Shown piece by piece: positions 23,285-35,025 of a DNA stretch of 64,000 nucleotides (positions are counted from its first letter, which is position 1; the number at the start of each line of letters is the position of its first letter). The stretch lies in the NCBI GenBank assembly GCA_011009095.1, contig VTPC01003688.1, positions 131,467 through 195,466 of the forward strand, read 5' to 3'. The notes under the pieces were generated by a model. That model did not search any database. It worked only from the letters and a program-made list of their open reading frames with translations, and had not been told where the DNA came from. This DNA comes from Ignelater luminosus (lineage: Eukaryota; Arthropoda; Insecta; Coleoptera; Elateridae). Both the position numbers and the translations under genes were made by a program.

Positions 23285-26200
23285 GATCAGAAAACATGGA
23301 GACAACGAAAATGGAAAAGATTCATGAAATGTTTTAGCCACGTAAACAACAACATGATGAAAATGGATGAGAAACTGTCAACGGCAATAAACAAAATAAA
23401 AGAAATAAAATCATAAAACACAAAAATAAAGGAGAAAAATAGAGGAACGACACGAAAAAATAGTCGCACTAGAACGAGAACTGAGAAGGGAAAATTTCGT
23501 CCCGAAGGGCCTGGAAAACAAGGATAACGAAGATAACAACGAAACAAAAGGGAAACCATTAAAACTGATAAACGCAATTGTAATCAAAATAAACCCAGAG
23601 CAGAACATACATGAGATCAGAAGAATGGGAAAATCAAAATCCGGAACAACATATTATTAAAACTAACAACAGGGAGCAAGAAATTTGAGATTCTTAAACA
23701 AAGCAATAAACTTAAAGGGACCAACGTCTGGTTTGACAAGGACTACCCTAAAGCAGTGATAGAAGAGAGAAAACCACTGATTCCACAGGTAAAAGAGGAT
23801 GTAAGGCCAACATTAAATGCAACAAACTGATAATCAACTATAAAGTATATACCAAGCAGAGCATATAGAAACGAACCAAACTGTACTTTCGGAAAGAGCA
23901 GAGGAAACGAAGAGAAAAATGACCGAAAGATCTCCTGAAGCGAATAGACTGGAAGAACAGATAAGAAAAATCACATAGACTACAAACTACTATAACCTAT
24001 AACAAATATAAAAGGAGGAGAACAAAAAATGGAAACGGGCATGGCAGTGGAAATGGTAATGAGATAACGACCCTAGGAAGGGAAACAAAAAAGAACAAAA
24101 AATAAAAATATAAGATATGAGAAGAGACAAAAAATAAGAAAGGCAATAAAAACAATGAAATACTAATCGCAACAAGGAACGTCAATACAATACTAAGAGT
24201 GGGAAATATGGAGGAAATTGCAAGAGAAATAACAAAATACAGTATAGATATTGCACCAGTTCAGGAAGTAAGGCGGGAAAAATCGGGGGAAATGAGAAAA
24301 GAACAATAGACCTTTCTACATAGCGGCGAAGACAGACAAGGCAATAGTGGAGTGGGATTTTATGTAAACAGAAAGCCAACGAGGAATATAGTTAACTTTA
24401 CCACGGTGAATGGAAGAATTGCATCCCTAAAATTAACAATCAAGGAAAGATATCTAACAATAGTGAACATACAGAGTCGCTAAAAAGTATGGAAACACGC
24501 TACTCCCGCAGAAACGGTAAGAGATAGACAAATGAAATTTGGAGAGCTTAAAGTAGGTATTTTTTGCCTTGTTTTGCAAAGGTAATTAAAAACAAATCTT
24601 CAATTGTTTTTTCGTACGGCTGCCATCTTGAATTTCTTTAAATGGATCACCCTGTATATGACCCCATATCTCGATAGGGATTTTAAAGGCGAATTCAATA
24701 ATATTGCTATACTTACCTTGAAAGGTTTTGGAGATAATCGCTATTCTTTTGTCAAGGATTTCACTATTAATTTCTATCAAAATCGAGTTACCCGTGAAAC
24801 AGCAAAGGCAAGGGAACCAAAAAAATAATGTACGATTATTTTGTAAGTAATTAAAGTAAAAAAAAACCGTAAACATTTTGTCCTCAGCCTACTTACTTAA
24901 AATAATAGATCGATGCTAGAACAAACTAAAAAGGTGCAATAAGACCAAATAGTGATGAATTGATAATAACAAAAACACAATATAATTTTATAAAAAGTGT
25001 TCAAAAGGTGCTGCGTTAACTTCTTGGCAACGAAACAATCTCTTTTGAAATGTTCATAAGGAATTTTGCAAATAATCGGAAGGAACTACTTGCATTACGA
25101 ATCCATCCTTGAAGTTAAGAAATCCTTGACAAAAGAATAGCGATTATCTCCAAAACCTTTCAAGATACGTATAGCAATCCTTATATTCTTGAATTCGACT
25201 TTAAAAGCCCTATCGAGATATGGGGTCATATACAGGGTGATCGATTTAAAGAAATTCAAGATGGCGGCCGTACGAAAAAGCAATTAAAGATTTGATGTTA
25301 ACTCTTCTTGAAAAACATGGCAAACAATGCCTACTTTAATATCTCCAAATTTAATTTGTCTATCTCTTACCGTTTTTGCAGGAGTAAAGTGTTTTCATAC
25401 TTTTTAATAGGGAAACAAAAGAATAGCAATTATCTCCTAAACCTTTTAAGATAAGTATAGCACCTTTTATATCGTTGAATTTGTCTTAAAAATCTTTATC
25501 CAAATATGGGGTTATATACCGGGTGTTCCATTTAAAAAAATTCAATATGGCGACCGTACGAAAAAACAATTGAGGATTTGGTTTTAATTACCTTCGCAGA
25601 ACATGGCAGAAAATATCTACTTTAAGCTCTCCGAATTTCATTTGTCTATCTCTTAGCGTTTCTGCGGGGGTAGCGTGTTTCCATACTTTTTAGCGACCCT
25701 GTATATGCCCTGACGCCTGATGCTCAAGAAAAGAACAAATTCTACGAAACACTGTGGAAAGTCTGCGATGATATTAAATTGAACAAGCCGGACAAAGCCA
25801 AAGAATAAAACAATTCCATAACAACAAAACGAGACCCAAAAGGAGAGGTATTAAAAATAAAAATGGTAGCACAGGATGTGATCCAGAAAAAATTAACAAG
25901 GGAATATAGCAGGGATATACAAACAGTGTTCATTGATTTCAAAAGCACCCTCGATACAGTAAACCGAAAGAGAATGATGGAAGAACTGACAGAACTAAAA
26001 ATACCCTCGAAAATAAGAAAGCTAATAGAAACGAGCCTAGAAAACACAAAAGCAAAAGTTAGAAAGATAGGGAGTCACAACAGAGGAATTCGAAATAAAT
26101 GGCAGAGTAAAACAAGGCGACTCTACTTTACCAACACTATTTAACCTAGTACTGGAGAGAATAATTAAGAAAGCATAACAAGAACTTCATGACCAACCAA

Positions 26201-26612
26201 ATACAAGTAGTTGCCTACGCTGACGAACTATAATAGTAAGCACAAAAGTAGCACTAATTAAAGCAATCGATAGACTGGACAAAAAAGAAAGAATAATGGG
26301 ACTCGAGATAAACGAAAATAACACACAATCAACTACCTAGAAGTGACAATTGGCAAGACAGGGAAAGAAAGAGTTGCAGAAAGAATCCAAAGGGAAACGA
26401 AGCATAGGTAAAAACAGAACCCTGTTGAGAAGTAAACAATTAAGCACAAAAACAAAAGTGAATATATATATAACCCTCATACGACCTGTCACAACAATAA
26501 TAATAAATAAAAAAGAAGACCTAGAAAGATTTGAAAGGAAAATACTCAGAACAATACTGGGCTCGAATATTTCTCCTTTCCACGTGTCGGCAAAAGAAAT
26601 TTCTCTTTGACA
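23285..26612 (+). mobile_element. LINE with ORF1, endonuclease and RT, interrupted by a MITE
   Basis: This is the longest LINE here. ORF1 (23285-23990) has a charged coiled-coil-like N-terminus, then ENFVPKGLENKDN-like and INPEQNIHEIRRMGKSKS (about 23600), TTGSKKFEIL and KGTNVWFDKDYP (about 23670-23750), the pattern of L1-type nucleic-acid-binding ORF1 proteins. The second unit begins with an exonuclease/endonuclease/phosphatase domain: ILIATRNVNTILRVGNMEEI (about 24165), SIDIAPVQEVRRE, SGEDRQGNSGVGFYVN and VNGRIASLKLTI. It is split at 24472-25701 by a TA-flanked element and resumes with EKNKFYETLWKVCDDI at about 25730. The RT follows with VFIDFKSTLDTVNRKRM (about 25930), VKQGDSTLPTLFNLVLERII (about 26110) and a C-terminal ITLIRPV and FERKILRTILGS up to 26610. 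Frameshifts are frequent; the YADD box is degraded (VAYADE-like at about 26210). Confidence 0.87.
24472..25701. mobile_element. Long-TIR MITE inserted in LINE, TA duplication
   Basis: The element has long terminal inverted repeats. The left end is CAGAGTCGCTAAAAAGTATG, and the right end is the complement of CAGGGTCGCTAAAAAGTATG. The arms stay similar for about 250-300 bases (GGAAACACGCTACYCCCGCA, AGATAGACAAATGAAATT, TTGTTTTTTCGTACGG). Both ends are flanked by TA (24470-24471 and 25702-25703), the target duplication of Tc1/mariner elements. A second right-arm copy, 25085 to about 25410, lies inside, so the element has three arms. No transposase is present. Open frames inside the arms (24604-24828 plus, 25095-25283 minus) are mirror images of each other and not genes. 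Confidence 0.9.
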
Positions 26613-27380
26613 TCTTATCTTGGTACTACTTTATTTGTATCCTAATTTCCTTTATTCCTTCTTAATTTATCGTTTGTCATTCTCTATTTATTAGTTTCTC
26701 AGAAATTACTTTTATTTAAAATTGTAACTCCAACGGAATGAACATTTCACACCAAAATAATTATGTTTATAAAAAGTTTGTGTCGTAACTCAGAAATTAT
26801 AGCTTAAATAAAAGAACTCGGTTAGACTGTATTATTAAGCACATAATTACCTACAACTTTTTGCTTTACACATTCTTTCTAAAGTCAATAATAACAGAGC
26901 GATAGGCACCGAACAAACTAACAAAAAAATTATTTTTGCAAGATATCTAGTTAGCCATGCATTTTTTTCAAAAAAAAAACAAAAAGCTTATTAAATTGAG
27001 CTCGTAAGATTGTGATTTTTTCCCCATTTAATCGTCTCTATCTCCACTAGTTTTCGAGATCCCCACACTAAACATCGGAAAAACTCACCCTTTATATGGA
27101 TTTATTTAAATTATTTAATTAAATGCATTTATGCTTTTGTACCATTTTTAATTTTTGAAGTATACTTTGATTTCAATTAATTTCGTTAAGTATTTCTTTT
27201 ATTGTGCATTAACTTCCTTACCTATGCTCAAGGCTACTGGTGAGTATAGTTGGACTGAGAGTAGAATTTTATTGTAGACTTTTTGAAATTCTAGACGAAA
27301 GTTTCTGTACGATCAGAGTAGTGCTATGGATTATATACATAGTAGTCTGCGTTTCGAGTGACATGAAATAATTCTTAATT
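26613..27380. other. AT-rich spacer with short dispersed repeat
   Basis: The stretch 27205-27285 (GTGCATTAACTTCCTTACCT, then CTCAAGGCTACTGGTGAG) matches 15785-15865. TTTTTTCAAAAAA-type tracts are near 26960. No gene. Confidence 0.45.
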
Positions 27381-27384
27381 TAGA

Positions 27385-27485
27385 ACTAATAATCCGTTGG
27401 TTATTTAGCGTCTTCGAGTGTTAAGAATAGATTTACAATGTTTTTCTCCGAATCTTCAGCGTTCTATGCAGAATTTCCAGAATCT
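27385..27485 (+). repeat. Repeat C, copy 3
   Basis: GTTATTTAGCGTCTTCGAGTG, GTTTTTCTCCGAATCTTCAG and AGAATTTCCAGAATCTAAAT resemble the copies at 18165 and 19985. Confidence 0.4.
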
Positions 27486-29150
27486 AAATTTGTTCTGCAA
27501 CTTGGTAGTTTTGGAAATTTTGATATGCGCGGCTTGAAGATCATCCTGTTTTTTTTTGTCTAAGGAATGTACAGACGTATGTTCCATCACGATTATAACT
27601 TCAAATTAGCCGCTTTTTTCTCTCTATTAATTGTTTTGTATGTTATGGAACATGAAAAATCTTAACATTTGTCGCTATCGTAGTTAAATTGGTTTCAGGT
27701 AGGTAAACCAATCATTCCAATTGGATGTAGAATATAAAAATTAAAAAAAAGTTACAGAAGATGCTGAAATGTAAACATTCCAACCAAAAAGGTTTGAGTA
27801 AAGAAATTTCCACTATTCCTATAACACATCTGTATTATTCTACTTCTAAGAAACAGTGTCATTAATTAGCCCGTGATTATAATCAAGTAATCTTATAAAT
27901 TCCGCGTACTCACGGTAGCATAAAACTTAATTACCTCAGCTAAACCCTTAGTTACACGTAACTAGAGAGAAAAGGAAAGAGATAGAATGAAACGTAGGTA
28001 ACTATCATATTGTTAACATTCTAAAGACCCTTCAAATATACAAACTTCTATAATGGTGCATTAGTATACGCTTGAACGTTTCGAATTTATCAAAGATTAA
28101 TAAGGTTATAGCAGGAGAGCACTTCAGACGAGACAGAAATAGAGAAAATGTATCATTAAAGTCCGGTTTTCCAAGCAGCTTATTGATTTTATGCCAGTTG
28201 TCCTCATTCTATATTATTGAAGTTCTTTTCTATTATAGATTAAAGCTTTATGCGCTTTCCTTTTGCCCCATGTATTTACCTATAATATCTTTTATGGACG
28301 CTCTTATACTTTATTTAGGTATATTAACGCATAGTGGAATTGGAACATGTCCTTTTGTTGGTGTTTTATTAAATAATTCATCATATTTTATTTCAGTCTT
28401 CATAAATACGTCTTCGAATTAATCTCTACATGAAACATAACATAAAGACAACTTTTGGAGAAAGAAGAATTCTGAATATTTCTCACTTTTAGAATCAGGT
28501 GTTTAAAAGTAGTGGAGTCTGCGTAATGGGCGATGACGTTGTTCTAGAAATAGGACAACTCAACCCAAACGTAAACAAACTTTACGTTTCGTATCGAACC
28601 GTTAATTACCTTACTTTAACCTTCGTTTATTTTATGATTTTGTTAACATTATCACACGTGCTATCTAAAACTGCATTTTCATTCAAAATAAGTTGAAATA
28701 AAGTTAAACATTGGACAGTTGTATACTACCAAATAGCCAAAATCTTTTACAAATTCTAAAACTGGATAACATCGATTTTGAAACATGAAACAATTTGCTT
28801 ACAATTTCTTACTTATTTAAAGCAATAATAGCTCGTGAGGCAACCAGAAATAATATTGACTATTGGATACAATTACTGTAAGAAATTAAACAAAAAATGG
28901 GCAATTATTGTAAGTTTAATAGCAATAAGCGTAGTTGAAGAATACAACGATTTTATACAAACTCTTATTATTCATATGCGAATGCGTTTGAACCTCAACC
29001 AACTTACTACCTTTTTGAAAATGTGTACAATAGCCCATGTGCGTAAGTCATCCAAAACAAAAAAACCTATTTATCAACAGAAAAAACGACCCAAGACTGC
29101 AAGAGGAAAATGTAGGGAAGAGCCTACAGGAAGTAGAAGTTTTTAAATAC
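27486..29150. other. Unassigned, with weak open frames
   Basis: Open stretches at 28072-28422 (hydrophobic on the plus strand), 28499-28696 and 28835-29146 have no family I can name. The minus strand of 28072-28422 reads NEDNWHKINKLLGKPDF, which could be a LINE linker. The one at 28835-29146 lies directly upstream of a gypsy gag and could be part of its leader or N-terminus, but I cannot show it. Confidence 0.3.
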
Positions 29151-29159
29151 AAGTACATT

Positions 29160-30275
29160 ATCAATATCTACTACTGAACAACGTATCATCCCAGCAAGGA
29201 ACTATGGAGATATTTTCTCAAGGTTAAACGGCGAATCCACTATGTCAGATACCTTTATCACCAAAATCGATCCGTATTACGATAAGTATGGGAACACTCG
29301 TGACCCCACGTCAAATAGCTATGTTCACGGGATGATATATAAGCAAACTAACGGGTGAATCGGAATAATTTGCAGCCGGATTGAACAGATTGGCCTGCAC
29401 TAAAAGGAGCCCTTAAGACAAAGTATTGGGAGTTTTTGGATAGAAAAGTAGTAACTCATATGCTGCGAACGCTGCAAATTGGTACAATGAAAACTTATAA
29501 TAGGTTAATTCAGCGACTCAAAACTACACAAGCTAAATTGACTGTCAAGGTACAGGCGGACGACACCCTGACTGCCGAACAAAAAAAAAATTGAGAAGTG
29601 TCAAAGTAGTAGATGGTGATAGAAGTCTTGTACGCAAATACACCGCCCATATTACAAACCATATTGGACATCAAGGAACCTAAGAGCCTAGCAGATGCGG
29701 CGCTCCTAGTCTTGCTGTTCATTATGAAACATTTGAAGCAAGCAGTGGTGAAAAAGGCTAAACCTCACAGAATGTTTCGTCACAAAAGCCAGCAGAAAAT
29801 CAGAGTAAATGCAAGAGTTCACAATGCCCAGAAGGAAGGTTCCAGAAAGAACGAACGTCTTCGGGTCTGACCATTTATAGAACACCAAGGTACGTTAGAG
29901 CTCAGGAAATATGAAAACGGTGAAATGGAGCTCAAACTAAAAAACCTCTCTCAAACGAGATGGTACAATCATTAAAGCTATATAAATACCAACGAGAAGT
30001 AATGAATTAAAATTATCTATAATGGGAAGTTTTAATGCATGGAGACAACCGAAATCTAAAGTCTACTTTATGCAGGTTAAGAAATTAAAATCCTCAAGTG
30101 AACAAGAAGACGAAGAAATGGATTGGAACCCGGAGCAGGCTGCAAAAAAGATCCAGTAAATTCTCGGGAACCAGCCTCGGAACAACACTAACAGTGGTCA
30201 CAATTAAACCTATGTTACTCTGTATACGACTTCGAAATCTGAATGTAATAATTTTAGTGAATACCGCAGCAACTA
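29160..30275 (+). mobile_element. Ty3/gypsy gag relic, copy 1
   Basis: This is a gag-type coding region in shifting frames. RLIQRLKTTQAKLTVKVQAD lies near 29500. Next comes YANTPPILQTILDIKEPKSL at about 29640, then ADAALLVLLFIMKHLKQAVV and a basic stretch (RKNERLRV) near 29840. The later part (QVKKLKSSSEQEDEEMDW near 30070 and AAKKIQ-ILG near 30140) resembles a gag C-terminus. It aligns with the minus-strand copy at 35440-36150. Stops and frameshifts are many. No LTR is recognised. In a live element Gag packages the RNA genome. Confidence 0.75.
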
Positions 30276-30640
30276 ACTCCTTTTAACATCCTGAGTTAAT
30301 AACTAAATTATACAGGGCGTCTCCAAAAGGTTTAAAAAAAGATTTAACCCAAGTTACCTATATCCAAAATCGTCTTGTTAAGTTGGTACAAGGCATGAAA
30401 GTTTTTTGAAAACAAATTAATTTTGCGTATAAAAATAGCTTTGATCGATTTGTATAATTTTTGGTATGGCATGTTTTGTGACTATAAGTCACGTTTCGAG
30501 ATGGTTTTAGTCTTCATCAGTAAGTTGTAAATTTATTAAACAAGAATGTCGCAATATAAATTTGGTGATAAAGTTTTAGTGCCTAGGCTTTTTTCAAAAA
30601 GATATAACTACGCTGTTAGTGTTGATTCTTCTGATGTTTG
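30276..30640. other. Spacer with mariner-type terminus
   Basis: ATACAGGGCGTCTCCAAAAGG at 30314 looks like a mariner-type end, with no partner or transposase found nearby. Confidence 0.35.
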
Positions 30641-30940
30641 TCAGTCATTTTTCTGATATTTCCTAATAGATCTCCCTATTTTTTTAAACAGTTGCACTAT
30701 AGGATCCAATGGGTAGTTATGCATAAATGTATGCTTAGTAGTCTGGATTTGAATGGGTCCCATCTTAAACGATAACATCCCGGGATTTTGTTTCAATTTT
30801 TTAACTGCTATTCTTGTCGCTGTCGTTACCTGGAGAATGAGGAAAATCAGGAGTGCGTTCGTTATCTTTTTCCAAATTTCTTCCACCATCTGGAACAATT
30901 TAGACATTAGTTCTTGTTTATGATACGCCTTTCCTTTCAT
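30641..30940 (-). pseudogene. Possible gypsy/errantivirus env-like fragment
   Basis: A 99-codon minus-strand frame has an N-terminal hydrophobic stretch like a signal peptide (ALLIFLILQVTTAT), followed by QTTKHTFMHNY. This resembles the mature N-terminus of Env proteins in insect gypsy-type elements. It lies on the same strand as, and downstream of, the gypsy pol fragment at 33433-34900, the position an env gene would occupy. No transmembrane end, fusion region or full-length ORF is seen. The fragment is truncated, and the call is tentative. Confidence 0.35.
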
Positions 30941-31450
30941 AGTCTGTACTTTATCTCCTAAATCCTTTTGATCTAGTTACCACATCCTTAAATCTTGCTT
31001 TTTTTTATTTCTGATATGGTGCTTCAAATACACCTTCGTATTCTCTGGTATGACAGTAAATGTCGTCTAACGTTCTGATATTGTACAGGGACATCATCAT
31101 TATTGGGAAGCCACGTGATCACGAAATTTACTGCTGATTAGACAACACATCTTGCACTGTTGGCAGCTCTGTTGTAATAAAGAATTATGTAGTTTTCCAG
31201 TGACGTAGTATTGGATATATAATGAAACTACTTAGAAACTTAAATATTTAAAGATAATTATATATAAAATTGGAAAATTAAAAAATGACAATATATTGAA
31301 GATATTTTTAAAAACAAGAATTAGATAAGGCCCAAACAATGCTGATTTAGCTGTTAAGCAAGAGCTTTTTAATAATAAAAATTTCCAAATAGGAAAACTA
31401 TACACCTTTTATATAAAATAAAAGGTTGTACTAACTTATAGTGGGGTTTA
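30941..31450. other. Spacer, unassigned
   Basis: No gene recognised. It may include degraded retroelement sequence between the env-like fragment and the hammerhead foldback. Confidence 0.35.
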
Positions 31451-31454
31451 TTGG

Positions 31455-31653
31455 TAACAATAAAGACAAAAATTAATATTGTCTACCCAACAAAGTTTGA
31501 AAAATTCGTGCAAGCATTGACTATCATTATCCTCCACTGATGAGTCCAAACAAGGACGAAAGCATCGTCTGGAGGTATGATAGTCAATGCTTGCACGAAT
31601 TGTCCAAACTTTGTTGGGTAGACAATATTAATTTTTGTCTTTATTTATTGTTA
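31455..31653 (+). repeat. Near-perfect inverted repeat enclosing a hammerhead motif
   Basis: The left arm (31455-31524) and right arm (31578-31653) are almost exact reverse complements. Matched blocks are GTCTACCCAACAAAGTTTG with CAAACTTTGTTGGGTAGAC, and ATTCGTGCAAGCATTGACTA with its complement. The only visible differences are a three-base mismatch (AAA against GTC) and a 4-base indel at the outer end. The RNA would form a roughly 75-bp hairpin whose tip is the hammerhead core at 31531-31575. Confidence 0.92.
31531..31575 (+). ncRNA. Hammerhead self-cleaving ribozyme motif
   Basis: All conserved core parts are in order. Stem I strand CCTCCA (31531-31536), catalytic core CTGATGAG (31537-31544), stem II GTCC/GGAC with loop AAACAA (31544-31557), then GAAA (31558-31561), cleavage triplet GTC (31567-31569), and the second stem I strand TGGAGG (31570-31575). 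Stem I continues past a small internal loop into the long flanking inverted repeat. Stem III is minimal: A61-T68 plus C63-G67 with a bulged G62, so one base more than the usual GAAAC...GUC form. Short-stem-III hammerheads are known from Penelope-like retroelements, animal retrozymes and some animal satellites. I see no such element's protein genes nearby. The bulge may weaken activity. Confidence 0.85.
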
Positions 31654-31734
31654 AGAGCTTTTTAGTTATTTTATCAATTTTATTAAATTTAACTGTCCAC
31701 TATGTAGGATTTTTCATAAAAAGATAATTATGCA

Positions 31735-32140
31735 GGTAGGGTAAACGCACTAATACTTGGTTATTTATACAATATTTGAAGTTCAAACTCATTTAAATTT
31801 AAAACTAAATATTTATTAATGAATTTTTCTGTATAGTTATGCATGCATAAATGATATATATACTCAAATCATTAGGAGTCATTAAATGTTTAATTTTATA
31901 TTTAAAAAAAACCATTTATCAAAACCGTCTTAACGCAATCGTGTTCTGGGAATAATTAAAGATTAATAATTGACGTGTAATTTGTATTTTCCGAAATTAA
32001 TGTAACATAATACTTAGAACTAGGTATGCTAGATAACAGAACTAAAAATCGCAATTATTTCAGCTGCCATAATTTAATTATAAAAAAATAATTCATTAGG
32101 TAGCAGGTTACTAGAATTTAATTAAAAATAATGGCTTACA
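31735..32140 (-). repeat. Repeat E, copy 1
   Basis: Blocks such as TAACATAATACTTAGAAC, AGATAACAGAACTAAAAATC and AAAATAATTCATTAGG match 43560-43690 in reverse complement. The left end carries GGTAAACGCACTAAT, also found at 43531. No coding content. Confidence 0.6.
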
Positions 32141-32204
32141 TTTATCCTAAATTTTACAATTTCATTTAGTTATTTTACATTTTATTGCAATTTATGTACA
32201 CATT

Positions 32205-33300
32205 ACATAAATGGTTCGATATGGCCACCCTGTTTCTCTAAACATAACCGAACTCTATTTTTGATACTATCGAAAACTGAAACTAAGGTTTCTGGTTATA
32301 TATTATTAATTTCATTTTGTATGGCCTCTTTTAATTCGTCAATATTCTGTGGACGGTGCCTGTAAACATTATTCTTCAAATGTCCAAATAGAAAAAAATC
32401 TAATGGTGTGAGATCGGGAGAACGAGGGGGCCATCGTCCACAACTAATCACTCGGTCATCAAAGAACTCTTCCAAATAACGAATAGTGGTGCGTGCCGTA
32501 TGTGCTGATGCACCATCTTGCTGGAAGTAGCCCTCTTGGATTTCATCGTCCAATAGTTGTTCGATAAAAGGTGTTCTGTAATTTTGGCTGTTCACATAGC
32601 CCGACAAAGGAAACCATGCTTCATCTGACATAAATGTAATATTTAATATGTCATCGTTGTTCAAGTGTGGCATAAACCACTAACAGGAAAAAGTTGTTGG
32701 TTAGATTATGGTTTAGAATAGTTTAAATTGTTAATGAATGTAAATAATTCAGAAATAAATAGCAGTGCCAGTTTTGTATTTAAGTTTGCTAATAAAACAA
32801 TTGAATTACTACAAGTGATAAATTCAAAATAATTAATAATTTAAAACACGAATGAAGCAAAACATATTATTTGTTTAATGCAAATAGATTCCTACCTGTT
32901 TCAGTGGCTGAGCTTTTAATAGATTTATGGGGACTACGATTCATTCGCATCTGCATGTCCTCGAGAACTTCATCAGTTAATACGGTTGGTCTACCAGATG
33001 ATTGGCCTTTGCAGATGCAATGTTTTTCTTCAAACCGCTTAAGTATATCATGTCTACGACGTACAAATGCATCGTAGTGGACTTGCACTTCAGGAAAAGC
33101 TTGCTCAAATTGTTGGATACAAGATTGTAATGAATAAGTCCATGAACCATCTGCATTCCATGTTCCACTTCGATAGTGAGCCATTAAAATAAATTTATCT
33201 TGTTCGCTTGTAAAAGGAATCGCAAAACCGTAACCTTCCAAACTGAAATAATTATGCAGTTTTAACATTTATTATCACACTTTGAATGCGTTAAATCTAA
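32205..33300 (-). mobile_element. Mariner-like DDE transposase relic 2
   Basis: The N-terminal part (33268-32867) is a DNA-binding region with EQDKFILMAHYRSGTWN, HYDAFVRRRHDILKRFEE and SSGRPTVLTDEVLEDM. The catalytic part (32673-32296) contains ITFMSDEAWFPLSGYVNSQN with the first Asp, GYFQQDGASAHTA with the second, and WPPRSPDLTPLDFFLFGHLK with the third. About 60-70 family residues between SQN and the QQDG block are deleted, and a further non-coding gap lies between 32673 and 32867. This is one of the better preserved relics: the two segments still have open frames. It interrupts the region where the minus-strand gypsy pol would continue. Confidence 0.9.
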
Positions 33301-33429
33301 CTTACCTCGATTAACTCACAAAAAACAGATTTAGTCTTGAAAAATTCTGATTTTTAAATAGAACAAAATAAACTGTAAAAAACGTAAAACAGAGACCAAG
33401 AAATCACGGAACGTACGCACGCCGATGTA

Positions 33430-34960
33430 ATTTTAGGTTAGAAATGTACTCATGAGAGAGTGTAGCCAACGTTGAAAGGTAAAATTTCGCGCCACTTTTA
33501 AATTAGTGGTTACGTGGCTTCCTCCTATTGATGATGTCCCTGTATAATTTTCAATGGTTTTGTTATCGTGGCGTAATCCTTTATAAACCTTACGATAGTA
33601 CCAGTGAGTCCTAAAAAACTCTGCTTGTTTTAATGTGGTTGGAAGGGATATATTTCTGATTTTATCTACTAGTTTCGGGTTAGGTTTAGTGCCTTTTGTT
33701 GTAATCAGTTGTCCTAAATGCTCAATTTCTTGAAAACAGAACTCTGATTTATCTAGCTGAATCTTAGACTTACACTCCTTTATTCGCTGGAATACCATCT
33801 TCAAATTTCGTACATGCTCTTTGCTACTTTGTTCACCAGTCCTCTAAGAACGTTGTTCATCACTCGTACAAAGCATGCCCATATACCCTAGAGACCAAAG
33901 GGGATTCTTAAAAATTGCCAATGCCCATTTTCGATGGATAATGCCGTCTTATATTTGTCGTTTGCATCTTTCTCAACCTGATGGTACCCACTTTTAACAT
34001 CCAACTTGGAAAAGTATTTTGCATTACCCAAAAGATCCAAAATAGTTGAGATGTTTGGAATGAAATACTTGTCTTCTCATTTAACTTCCTGAAATCTACC
34101 AGCAAACAATACGTCTTTTTTCATCCTTATTCGGCTTTTTAGGGACTAGAAAAATAGGCGAGTTGTATGGTGATTTGCTTTCTTCAATTATATGCTGTTC
34201 CAACATGTCTTGGATTTTCCGGTCGATCTCCCTCTTCTGCGCTGATGGGAATCAATACGCTTTACTTACTATCGGAACATCTGTTGTTGAGGGTATTCTG
34301 TGTTTTGTCATGTTACTAAGTCAGAATGTCGCCTTGTCGATTGAAGATCTCTTCATACTGTTCATACAGATGGTTTAATTCCACCAATGTTCCCATTCTT
34401 GGTTTCTGCACATTTACATTTGCAGCTCTGGAAGTTTACCACGCCTACTCGTTTACGCGCGTTTTATGAAAAGTGCATACCACGCTGTGCTGCTTGCGCA
34501 GTACATCTCAAAATAGCAAGCCCTGGGAGTTGCTTTGAAAGAGAGAGCAATAGAATCCACAAATTTGTTGAAGTGAAATATTTGACCTTTATCTAATCCG
34601 TGGTTTAAAGTTTCTCTATCCCTTTTATCTAGATGTTCTAGGAGTACATTGAGTTTATGCCTTCTGGGTTTAAACGTTCTTATTTACATATAGAGTACAC
34701 ACAACATAGGTTGGCTTTGCTCTAGATGTCGCAGTTTCAGTTTCGTATCTCGAAGATCTTCTGCTTTTGCTATTATAGGTACTTTACACTCATAATTGTC
34801 TACCGTAACTATGCTTGAGGGAATTCTTACCTTACCTAAGGGTTGTTCCAGGACTAACATCGTACCCTTTCGCACTGTTGTCTGGAATACTTGGATTTTG
34901 AGTTTCCTTTAGATTTTACCTTTATTGGAGTCATATTTACTTCAATAACGAGTACACAAT
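33430..34960 (-). mobile_element. Ty3/gypsy pol relic (protease end, RT)
   Basis: On the minus strand, from right to left: a protease-linker stretch with LEQPLGKVRIPSS (about 34830) and KLNVLLEHLDKRDRETL (about 34640), then RT with EIDRKIQDMLEQHIIEESKS plus PYNSPIFLVPKKP (about 34200), MLVDFRKLNEKT (about 34100), SWMLKVGT (decayed LDVKSGYHQ, about 34000), IEHLGQLITTKGTKPNP (about 33720) and a segment into the RNase H linker down to 33433. Frameshifts break it in several places and the catalytic YxDD box is not intact. In the live element this polyprotein makes and copies the retroviral-type cDNA. Confidence 0.87.
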
Positions 34961-35025
34961 TCCGTTTGATTTAATAGTTTTTTTTTTTGGTTTTAGTTAG
35001 ATTATTGGACCGTAATAAGATTGGT

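Noticed and set aside
24604..25283. Two matching small ORFs on opposite strands (plus at 24604, minus at 25095)
   Set aside because: They are the two arms of the inverted-repeat element, not a gene pair.
31531..31575. Second hammerhead on the minus strand
   Set aside because: The reverse complement of the loop region lacks CTGATGA and GAAA in order; only the plus strand has the core.
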